The translations under genes and the position numbers were made by a program. Below the pieces are notes generated by a model that was given only the letters and a program-made list of their open reading frames with translations, made no database searches and had not been told where the DNA came from. From assembly GCF_900094585.1 (NCBI RefSeq), contig NZ_FMAG01000009.1, positions 228,063 to 292,062 on the forward strand: DNA of 64,000 nucleotides, in the 5' to 3' direction. Positions 54,865 through 64,000 of the stretch are shown in pieces. How positions within the stretch are numbered: position 1 is the first letter of the stretch; each line of letters begins with the position of its first letter. This stretch comes from Martinezella multihospitum. GTDB taxonomy: Bacteria; Pseudomonadota; Alphaproteobacteria; Rhizobiales; Rhizobiaceae.

Positions 54865-54912
54865 CGCGTGATCCTGAAAAACACGAAGCGGTTTGCAGGC
54901 GGGATCATGCGC
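54864..54912 (+). repeat. Imperfect palindrome overlapping the ptsP stop codon
   Basis: GCGCGTGATCC at 54864-54874 pairs with GGATCATGCGC at 54902-54912 (one C-to-T difference, so G-U wobble in RNA). The left arm begins on the last base of the TAG stop. The shape resembles a dispersed rhizobial intergenic element; there is one copy here. It may act as a weak terminator between ptsP and prfA. Confidence 0.55.
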
Positions 54913-54957
54913 ATCACAACATCAAAGCAGAGATAATAAGAAGAATTGGAGTAGAGG

Positions 54958-56037
54958 GTGGCGAAGCTCCCCGTTGAAAAAATGCGCGAATTGGAACGCC
55001 GCTTCGGCGAGATCGAGGCGCGCATGTCTGCCGGTCCGGCAGCAGATGTCTATGTGAAGCTTGCGTCCGAATATTCCGAACTGCAGCCGGTCGTGACCAA
55101 GATCCGCGACTATGAACGCGTGCTCGCTGAGGCCGCCGATCTCGAAACCATGCTCTCCGACAAATCCGTCGATCGCGAGATGCGCGATCTTGCCGAAATG
55201 GAGCTGCCCGAAGTCAAGGAGCGGATCGAGACGCTGGAAAAGGATATCCAGATCGAGCTCCTGCCGAAGGATGCGGCCGACGAGAAGAGCGCGATCCTCG
55301 AAATCCGCGCCGGCACCGGCGGCTCCGAAGCGGCGCTTTTCGCCGGCGATCTTTTCCGTATGTATGAGCGTTTTGCCGCCAGCAACGGCTGGAAGGTGGA
55401 GGTACTTTCCGCCAGCGACGGCGAAGCGGGCGGCTTCAAGGAAATCATCGCCACCATCAGCGGCAAGGGCGTGTTTTCCCGGTTGAAGTTCGAATCCGGC
55501 GTCCATCGTGTGCAGCGCGTGCCGGAAACCGAAGCCAGCGGGCGTATCCACACTTCGGCGGCGACTGTCGCCGTGCTGCCGGAAGCCGAGGAAATCGATA
55601 TCGAGATCCGGCCCGAGGATATCCGCATCGACACCATGCGCTCTTCGGGTGCCGGCGGCCAGCACGTCAATACGACGGACTCTGCCGTTCGCATCACGCA
55701 TCTTCCCTCCGGCATCGTCGTCACGAGTTCGGAAAAGTCGCAGCACCAGAACCGTGCCAAGGCCATGCAGGTGTTGCGTTCGCGCCTGTTCGACATGGAG
55801 CGCCAGCGCGCCGACAGCGAGCGGTCCGCCGACCGCAAGAGCCAGGTCGGCTCAGGCGATCGTTCGGAGCGCATCCGTACATACAATTTCCCGCAGGGGC
55901 GCGTCACCGATCACCGCATCAACCTAACGCTCTACAAGCTTGACCGGATGATGGTCGGCGAGATCGATGAGGTGGTCGATGCGCTCCTGGCGGATTACCA
56001 GGCGAGCCAGCTCGCCCAGCTCGGCGAACAGGCATGA
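54958..56037 (+). CDS. prfA: Peptide chain release factor 1
   Basis: The 359-residue RF1 recognises UAA and UAG. The GGQ hydrolysis motif is at 233-235 in SSGAGGQHVNTTDSAVRI, and the N-terminal domain has the PxT-type codon-reading region typical of RF1 (VPETEASGRIHTS). The start is GTG at 54958 with GGAG upstream. The stop overlaps the start of prmC by 4 bp, the standard prfA-prmC arrangement. Confidence 0.97.
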   Translation: MAKLPVEKMRELERRFGEIEARMSAGPAADVYVKLASEYSELQPVVTKIRDYERVLAEAADLETMLSDKSVDREMRDLAEMELPEVKERIETLEKDIQIELLPKDAADEKSAILEIRAGTGGSEAALFAGDLFRMYERFAASNGWKVEVLSASDGEAGGFKEIIATISGKGVFSRLKFESGVHRVQRVPETEASGRIHTSAATVAVLPEAEEIDIEIRPEDIRIDTMRSSGAGGQHVNTTDSAVRITHLPSGIVVTSSEKSQHQNRAKAMQVLRSRLFDMERQRADSERSADRKSQVGSGDRSERIRTYNFPQGRVTDHRINLTLYKLDRMMVGEIDEVVDALLADYQASQLAQLGEQA

Positions 56038-56909
56038 GCGGCGGGCAGGAGGCCACCATATCCGGACTCCTGCAGGAGGTGCGCGCCCGCTTTGCCGAGG
56101 CTGATCTCGACGACCCCGCAACAGAGGCCCGCATCCTCGTCGGCGGCCTTCTGCATCTTTCCGCCACCGAGCTTGTGATGCGGGGGTCCGAAGCGGTATC
56201 TCCTGATGATGCGGCGGCCGCGCAAGCGGCAATTGCCCGCCGGCTCAACCATGAGCCCGTCCACCGCATCCTCGGCGAGCGGGAGTTTTACGGACTCTCC
56301 CTAAGGCTATCGGCGGCAACGCTCGAACCGCGCCCGGATACGGAAATTCTCGTCGATACGATGCTGCCGCATATGCGCCGCCTTGAATCCCGGTTCGACA
56401 GTATCCACATATTGGATCTAGGAACGGGAACCGGGGCCATTTGTTTGGCGCTTCTCCACGAATGTCCGAAAGCAACGGGCGTAGGTTCCGATATTTCCAG
56501 CGAGGCGCTGGAAACCGCTCGCGGGAACGCTGAGCGAAATGGCCTGGCGGCGCGGTTTGGTACTGCGCAAGGAAGCTGGTTTGAAGCCATCCACGAATGT
56601 TTTCACGTGATTGTCTCAAATCCGCCCTATATTGCGTCCAGTGTCATTTCCACTCTCGCTCCAGAAGTAAAGGATTTCGATCCTCCCGCGGCCCTTGACG
56701 GGGGCCTTGATGGGCTGGATGCATACAGGGCGATCGCAAAGGATGCGGCTCGATTTCTATATCCGAATGGTATGATTGGTGTGGAGATCGGCTACGATCA
56801 GCGTGAAACGGTGACTTCGATTTTTGAAGGAGCAGGATTTTCCCTTGTTGAGGCGGTTCGTGACTACGGCCAGAACGACCGGGTTCTTGTGTTTGAATTT
56901 CAACATTAA
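56034..56909 (+). CDS. prmC: Release factor glutamine methyltransferase
   Basis: The 291-residue enzyme methylates the glutamine of the GGQ motif in release factors. It has LDLGTGTGAICLALL for SAM and NPPY at 196-199, which binds the glutamine side chain. ATGA overlap with prfA couples translation to its substrate. The second half of the gene (from about 56400) looks less GC-rich than the first; I cannot tell whether this is meaningful. Confidence 0.95.
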   Translation: MSGGQEATISGLLQEVRARFAEADLDDPATEARILVGGLLHLSATELVMRGSEAVSPDDAAAAQAAIARRLNHEPVHRILGEREFYGLSLRLSAATLEPRPDTEILVDTMLPHMRRLESRFDSIHILDLGTGTGAICLALLHECPKATGVGSDISSEALETARGNAERNGLAARFGTAQGSWFEAIHECFHVIVSNPPYIASSVISTLAPEVKDFDPPAALDGGLDGLDAYRAIAKDAARFLYPNGMIGVEIGYDQRETVTSIFEGAGFSLVEAVRDYGQNDRVLVFEFQH

Positions 56910-57255
56910 CGCGACGTTTTGCAGCGGATTTGTGGGACCCTGTTGTTATCGCAAAGAAAAAGCTTGGATTTCCTGAGGAAGCAATATAGGTTGCGCTCAC
57001 GCGTTGGGCGGCTGGGAATGAACGAGACGATTCGTTTATCTTGGACAGCCTCGGGGATCCGCTCTTTGGTAAGAGTGTCAAAGGTTGAAGATAACCCAAT
57101 GCGTGATCAGTTAATCTGACGTAGTCGAGCGGCAGACCGGCGCTAAAGCGCAGTTTGCTTGCGGCACGAAAGCCCTGGTTTGGAAGTGTCCGAACCGCGG
57201 CGGCAGGTGTCGTGTATGATTTTATCCCAACGAAGAGAATTCAGGTGAAGGATCT
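56910..57255. other. Intergenic region before the DUF4167 gene
   Basis: 346 bp without a convincing ORF and lower in GC than its neighbours. I see no known RNA or clear terminator. AGGTGAAGG at 57243-57251 is a likely ribosome binding site for the next gene. Confidence 0.4.
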
Positions 57256-57957
57256 ATGAGGCCAGGACAGCAGAACAAGCGCGGTCGGGGGCGTGGTAAT
57301 AACAACAACGGCGGCGGCGGAAATAACAACAACAATTTCAACCGCAAGGGCTCGAACCCGCTGACCAGGACTTACGACAGCTCCGGTCCCGACGTGAAAA
57401 TCCGCGGAACCGCACAGCATATCGCCGAGAAGTACGCAGCTTTGGCTCGCGATGCTCAAAGCTCTGGCGACCGCGTTATGGCGGAAAACTACCTGCAGCA
57501 TGCCGAGCACTATAATCGGATCATTGCCAGCGCCCAGGCGCAGATGCAGGAGCGCTACCAGCGCGACGATCATCACAACTACAATGACCGCGATAATGCC
57601 GAGCGCGACATCGACGATATGGATGCGCAGGAGATCGACGATCAGCCGCAGATGGCTCAGCCTCACGTTCGCCAGCAGCAGGCTGCTCCAGCCGTTGCTG
57701 CCGCTCCGGCAAGCGAGCCCGAAGTCATCAACGGCACCGGCCCGCAGCCGGTGATTGAAGGGATTCCGGCCGAGGTCGCGATCGAAGAGGAAACTCCGGC
57801 AGTCGCCGCCACCGAGCGCCAGCCGCGCCGCCGCAGCGCCGGCGGTAACCGCCCGCGCCGCCAGCCGCGCCGCAGCGCTGCCGCTGGTGACGGAGAAGGT
57901 GAAGGCGACGCCGCTTCGGGTGAAGCTCCGGCCTTGGCTGACGCTACCTCCGAATAA
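57256..57957 (+). CDS. DUF4167 domain-containing protein
   Basis: A 233-residue protein with an Asn/Gly/Arg-rich low-complexity start (about 1-35), then the DUF4167 core IRGTAQHIAEKYAALARDAQ, SGDRVMAENYLQHAEHYNRI (about 50-95), and a disordered tail with Arg-rich patches such as QPRRRSAGGNRPRRQPRR. The charged ends suggest nucleic-acid or ribosome contact, but the function is unknown. It lies between prmC and a HIT gene. Confidence 0.88.
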   Translation: MRPGQQNKRGRGRGNNNNGGGGNNNNNFNRKGSNPLTRTYDSSGPDVKIRGTAQHIAEKYAALARDAQSSGDRVMAENYLQHAEHYNRIIASAQAQMQERYQRDDHHNYNDRDNAERDIDDMDAQEIDDQPQMAQPHVRQQQAAPAVAAAPASEPEVINGTGPQPVIEGIPAEVAIEEETPAVAATERQPRRRSAGGNRPRRQPRRSAAAGDGEGEGDAASGEAPALADATSE

Positions 57958-58130
57958 GACTTCTGCGCCGTCTGGCGCAGGTGGTCAGACTATTGAAACG
58001 GCAACGGCAATGCTGCACGCACCGCCGTTGCCGTTTTAGTTTCATAGATGCGGTGACAATTTCAACGATCTCATAATTCATTTCATGGATGGCGGCGGCG
58101 AGCTGCTGGATTGCCGGGAGAGGATTTTCC

Positions 58131-58508
58131 ATGCTTTCGACCGCTGCGGCCGATTGCCGTTTCTGCCAGGGGAACGGCCTGCTTGCCGACGAGCCTCTGG
58201 GCGGCAATCGCTTCTTTTATATGCTCGGCAGCATCGACCCGGACATGCCGCACGCGGTGATGATCATCCTGCGCCGGCATGTGGAAGATCCTTTCGAAAT
58301 CCGACCCGAGGAATGGGCGGAGCTTGGCGAGATGCTCGTCATGGCAAAGGCTTATCTGGCATCGAGCGGCCCGGATGGATTTACTCTTGGCTGGAATGTC
58401 GGTGCGGCTGCGGGTCAGCATGTGTTTCACGTCCATCTGCACGTGGTTGCCCGCTTCGCCGGCGAGCGCAACGCAGGCAAAGGAATTCGCGCCGTCATTC
58501 GAGGATGA
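58131..58508 (+). CDS. HIT family hydrolase
   Basis: A 125-residue histidine-triad protein. CRFC near the start, an internal helix and HVFHVHLHVV, the H-x-H-x-H nucleotide-binding loop, identify the family. Such proteins cleave adenosine-phosphoramidates or dinucleoside polyphosphates. The ATG at 58131 has GGGAGAGG 8 bases upstream; a second ATG at 58089 has a poorer site. Confidence 0.82.
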   Translation: MLSTAAADCRFCQGNGLLADEPLGGNRFFYMLGSIDPDMPHAVMIILRRHVEDPFEIRPEEWAELGEMLVMAKAYLASSGPDGFTLGWNVGAAAGQHVFHVHLHVVARFAGERNAGKGIRAVIRG

Positions 58509-58696
58509 TGGCGGGCAAAATCTCACGCTTTTTTCGCATTTTGCACCCTTTAAACTCTCCAGATATCCTCCCATATTCTCCTCAGTTGCTTGGCCGCAAA
58601 TCTCAATGGCGGTTAGGCGGGCCTGCCTCTTGAGGGGGCTCAATCTCAATCATCGGTCTGTGCCGGTCTGGGCAGGGCGATTCATGGAGGTATCAT

Positions 58697-61297
<2,601 letters not shown>

Positions 61298-61321
61298 GCG
61301 GCAGCTGGTCAATGAATAGGG

Positions 61322-61350
61322 ATGGCGGTCTTCGGGCCGCCATTTTTCTT
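61322..61350 (+). terminator. Rho-independent terminator of clpB
   Basis: Arms ATGGCGGTC and GGCCGCCAT around a TTCG tetraloop (one G-U pair), followed by TTTTTCTTTC. It lies 24 bp after the clpB stop and 46 bp before the stop of the convergent peptidase gene. Confidence 0.88.
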
Positions 61351-61397
61351 TCAGGCCGAACAGTGATGGGCGGGCAAGGCAATATCCGCGACAGCCG

Positions 61398-63338
61398 CTA
61401 CTTGCTGGCGATCTGCTTCGACTTGTCGTCGGTGAGCAGCGTATCGATGCGCTTGCGCTCTTCCTGGAATTTGGCGAGCGCATCGCCTTCCAGCGACTTG
61501 CCGCCGGGAAGGCGGATACGCAAGGGGTCGACCTTGGTGCCGTTGACGATCAGCTCGTAGTGCAGGTGAGGGCCGGTCGCCAGGCCCGTCGAGCCGATGA
61601 AGCCGATCACCTGTCCCTGCACCACTTTCGCGCCGGGCACGACACCCTTGGCGATGGCGCTCTGGTGATTGTAGGAGGAGACGTAGCCATTGGCATGGCG
61701 GATCAGCGTCTGGTTACCGAAACCACCCGAATCCCAACCGGCTTTCTCGACGATGCCGTTGCCGGCCGCGATAATCGGCGTGCCGCGCGGGGCTGCCCAA
61801 TCGACGCCGGTATGCATGCGCGCAAAACCGAGGATCGGGTGGCGACGCATGCCGAAGCCGGACTTGAAGACGCCCGTCGGAACCGGGTTGCGCAGCAGGA
61901 ACTGCCGGATACTCTTGCCGTTCTCGTCGAAGTAATCGATCGAATGATCGGTCGGGTCCTCGAAGCGATAGAAGCGGGTGACGTTGTCGCCGAACCTCGC
62001 ATTGACATAGAGCAGTTCGGAATCGGCCGTCGCCTGTCCCTTGTCGTCCGTCACCGAGAAGAAGGCTTCGAGCGAGTCGGTCGGCTTCAGCTGCGCCTGG
62101 AAATCGACATTGCTGGCGAGCAGCTTGACGATCTGCGCCACCATCTCCTTGGTCATGCCGTAGGAAAGGGCGGCGCGATAGATGCCGTCATAGACGCTCG
62201 GCAGGTCGCGGCCAGCCGCTACAGTTGGTAAGTCGTTGTCGAAGGCTGTGGCGATGGCATCGAGCATCGGCGGTGCACTGCCGGCGACGAATTCGCCATG
62301 GTCGTTCTGCGCGATCGTGAGCAGATGTTTCGTGCCGCGATAGATGCTGGCGCGGATGATTTTGGCCTGTTCACCCTTCTGCAGGATGCCGATGCGCAGC
62401 ACGTCGCCGGCGGAGACGTCAGCCGAACCGAAGAGCGGCTGGATCTTGCCTGCGACATCATCCGCGTCGGCCTTGAGGTAACCGGATCCGGTCAACGCAA
62501 CGGCAATCGACATGTTTTCGCGGACGGGAATGATGTCGTCGGCAAATTCTTCCGTCTGCGCGGTCACGGCTTCCGGAGCGGAAACGGACATGTTCTCCTC
62601 GACGATGCGGGCAGCAAGGCCCGCCGTCAGGTCGACATCGGAATCGTCATTGGCGAAACGGCGCGGGTCGACATAATAGAGCGCCGAAAGCTGGGTGTTT
62701 CCATCGGCAAGGACCGAGCCGTTGGAACGGACATTCTCTTCGACCTCATCAAGCGACATGGAGCCGGCGAGCTGGAAGGGAATATCCTTGGTGGGAAAGG
62801 CAATCGTTTTCAGGCTGACTTCGGATTCGACGTCCGATCCGTAGATGGCGCCTGTCTTGTTGGCGGGCTGCGGTATGTTTTCGTCGGCGGAAAAGATCGC
62901 CAGAGGATCGAAAGGCGGGTAGCTCTCACTGGCGATGCGATTGGTGGCGAGCGCGATCTTCACATGGGCGAAGGGCTGACGGCGCACCACTTCCTTGTCA
63001 CCGTCGCGTACAACGGTCGAAACTTCGAGAATATTGCGGTCGGACGGCTTCGAGGCGATCGCGGTGGAAATCAGCCGGCTGCCGCGAGTGACCTGGTCGT
63101 CGGTGGCATTATGATTGTCGATCGTCGCATAGGCTTCCGCCGGGATCGCGAGCTGCTGGCGGCCGTCAAGTGCGGCAAACAAAGCCACGCCCATTAGGAT
63201 GCTCGAGGTCAGGCCCGTCAGGAAGGTGCCGGAAAGCCAACGGAGAGACACTTCGCGCCGATCCGGCGCCCGCCGGCCATCGGCCAGGATAGGCGGCTCG
63301 TTGCCGAGCGATCGGAGCATCATCTTGTCCGTCATCAT
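61398..63338 (-). CDS. M23 family peptidoglycan DD-metallopeptidase
   Basis: A 646-residue protein with one N-terminal membrane helix (about 38-58), a long periplasmic region with a LysM/G5-like middle (about 290-330), and a C-terminal M23 domain. The zinc ligands are in MHTGVDWAAP (H507 region, H-x3-D) and GPHLHYELIVNG (H-x-H near 588). Such enzymes cut peptidoglycan peptide cross-links and help envelope growth. It faces clpB tail to tail. Confidence 0.9.
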   Translation of the reverse strand: MMTDKMMLRSLGNEPPILADGRRAPDRREVSLRWLSGTFLTGLTSSILMGVALFAALDGRQQLAIPAEAYATIDNHNATDDQVTRGSRLISTAIASKPSDRNILEVSTVVRDGDKEVVRRQPFAHVKIALATNRIASESYPPFDPLAIFSADENIPQPANKTGAIYGSDVESEVSLKTIAFPTKDIPFQLAGSMSLDEVEENVRSNGSVLADGNTQLSALYYVDPRRFANDDSDVDLTAGLAARIVEENMSVSAPEAVTAQTEEFADDIIPVRENMSIAVALTGSGYLKADADDVAGKIQPLFGSADVSAGDVLRIGILQKGEQAKIIRASIYRGTKHLLTIAQNDHGEFVAGSAPPMLDAIATAFDNDLPTVAAGRDLPSVYDGIYRAALSYGMTKEMVAQIVKLLASNVDFQAQLKPTDSLEAFFSVTDDKGQATADSELLYVNARFGDNVTRFYRFEDPTDHSIDYFDENGKSIRQFLLRNPVPTGVFKSGFGMRRHPILGFARMHTGVDWAAPRGTPIIAAGNGIVEKAGWDSGGFGNQTLIRHANGYVSSYNHQSAIAKGVVPGAKVVQGQVIGFIGSTGLATGPHLHYELIVNGTKVDPLRIRLPGGKSLEGDALAKFQEERKRIDTLLTDDKSKQIASK

Positions 63339-63660
63339 GCCGATCGTGATCCGCTTCCTTCATGCGAGCCGTAGGCTGGGGGCGAAGATGTGCATATTTA
63401 TGACAGGGGTGTCAAATCAACCGGGGGTTTTTTGCGGTGATCCATGTGCTGTTTCCCATAAAATGGCAGGGTCGCTGAGGAGGATAGGGACGCAGAAATG
63501 CGGTTTGGCGGCTTGTTCTGCCATCATGCGGGCGGTCCGACGCTCTATCGGGGATATCTGCGGGTGTTTTTGCAGCTTATTTTCGAAGATTACAGCGGAT
63601 GTTCACAAAACTCACATAAGAATCAATCAGTTATTTGTTTTTTGATTTTTTTCAAAATAG
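63339..63660. other. Region before the rRNA promoter; no gene seen
   Basis: 322 bp between the M23 gene start and the rRNA promoter. The last 60 bp, including TTTGTTTTTTGATTTTTTTC at 63635-63654, are strongly T/A-rich and could act as an UP element for the adjacent promoter. Confidence 0.5.
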
Positions 63661-63665
63661 GCCTG

Positions 63666-63695
63666 TTGACTAGTTCGGGGTGGGGGGTCTATAAG
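63666..63695 (+). promoter_or_regulatory. Candidate rRNA operon promoter
   Basis: TTGACT (63666-63671) and TATAAG (63690-63695) are separated by 18 bp with a G-run just before the -10, a common feature of stringently controlled rRNA promoters. An AT-rich tract directly upstream strengthens the call. Confidence 0.7.
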
Positions 63696-64000
63696 CCCGA
63701 TCACTGACGAGGGCGGCGGCGCTGCTGGCGACGAAGTCCTTCGCTCTAGTGTTTCCTTGATTGGCTGCGATGCTGATTGTTGGTTCTGGGCTTGGCCTGG
63801 GATTGAAGGAAGTTCTGTTTCGACTGGGTTTTTCTGGTCTGTTATTTGACAATTGAAGATGAGAAGAAAGAGAAACGTGGGCGGCGAAGCTTGCGGGACC
63901 TGAAGAGATTTGGGTCCTGGAAAGAGACTTCGACGGTTACGTTTTGAACAAGAGAATACACCTCATTATTATCGCAGTGATGCGGATGATGATGGGTGTG
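63696..64000 (+). other. rRNA operon leader (16S gene begins beyond the window)
   Basis: The 305 bases show no ORF and match the style of rhizobial rrn leaders: TGTTATTTGACA at 63840-63851 matches the antitermination boxA TGCTCTTTAACA in 9 of 12 positions and is followed by purine-rich AGAAGAAAGAG (63862-63872). The sequence ends with AACAAGAGAATACACC and downstream bases, which I recognise as the approach to 16S rRNA. The 16S itself is not included, so this is an inference from style and boxA. Confidence 0.65.

Noticed and set aside
58509..58696. Heat-shock (RpoH) promoter for clpB
   Set aside because: CTTGAG near 58629 and CCCATAT near 58570 look partly right but are not in the correct order or spacing for the consensus.

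Overview
The window is chromosomal DNA from an alphaproteobacterium of the Rhizobium/Agrobacterium group. The basis is family recognition rather than a database search: high GC, a CpdR single-domain receiver beside hpt, proteins of the DUF2125, TIGR02302/DUF4175, DUF1178 and DUF4167 families, a PtsP-type nitrogen PTS enzyme I next to lysC and prfA-prmC, and a rhizobial-looking rRNA leader at the right edge. Most of the 64 kb is densely packed core genome.

Layout. 1-7 kb: end of a GNAT acetyltransferase, DUF2125 protein, ChaC-like cyclotransferase, PlsC, YdcF, FtsX-FtsE, a membrane-anchored hypothetical, Hpt. 7-14 kb: CpdR, a very large TIGR02302 membrane protein, and the reverse-strand run argH-lptM-lysA with divergent tlpA. 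14-24 kb: a TPR protein with an ATP-grasp-like C-terminus, beta-hydroxybutyryl-CoA dehydrogenase, EtfAB, a PduO-type cobalamin adenosyltransferase, a HIG1-like small membrane protein, an SDR, a BrkB/YihY protein, GluQRS, AlkA and an HNH nuclease. 24-27.6 kb: DsbB, YqaA, then a visibly AT-richer two-gene insert (ParA-like ATPase plus HEPN protein) directly against the 3' end of tRNA-Leu(CAA). 27.8-37.6 kb: MFS transporter with divergent TetR regulator, methyltransferase, aldo/keto reductase, acyl-CoA synthetase, CelD-like acetyltransferase, polysaccharide flippase, GST. 37.6-44 kb: secA divergent from a parvulin, argJ, GNAT, MutT. 44-51 kb: a small Flp pilin pair, NDUFAF5-like methyltransferase, a comF-grxC-nitrilase-DUF1178-DUF3291 run, ubiG, a secreted hypothetical. 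51-63.4 kb: lysC, ptsP, prfA-prmC, DUF4167, HIT, clpB, M23 peptidase. 63.66-64 kb: promoter and leader of an rRNA operon whose 16S gene would begin just outside.

The best candidate for an undescribed system is the ParA-HEPN pair at 25937-27591. It differs in composition from its surroundings, is tightly coupled (2 bp between genes), abuts a tRNA 3' end, and pairs a deviant-Walker ATPase with a protein carrying the R-X4-H signature of HEPN ribonucleases. No integrase, phage gene or ParB accompanies it. A stand-alone defence or toxin-like role is inference. Other non-coding signals worth attention: twin 14-bp operators before the TetR gene, two BIME-like repeats with conserved ends and unrelated cores, CtrA-like TTAACCA boxes upstream of ftsE and cpdR, and composite palindromes before hpt and at the ptsP stop codon.
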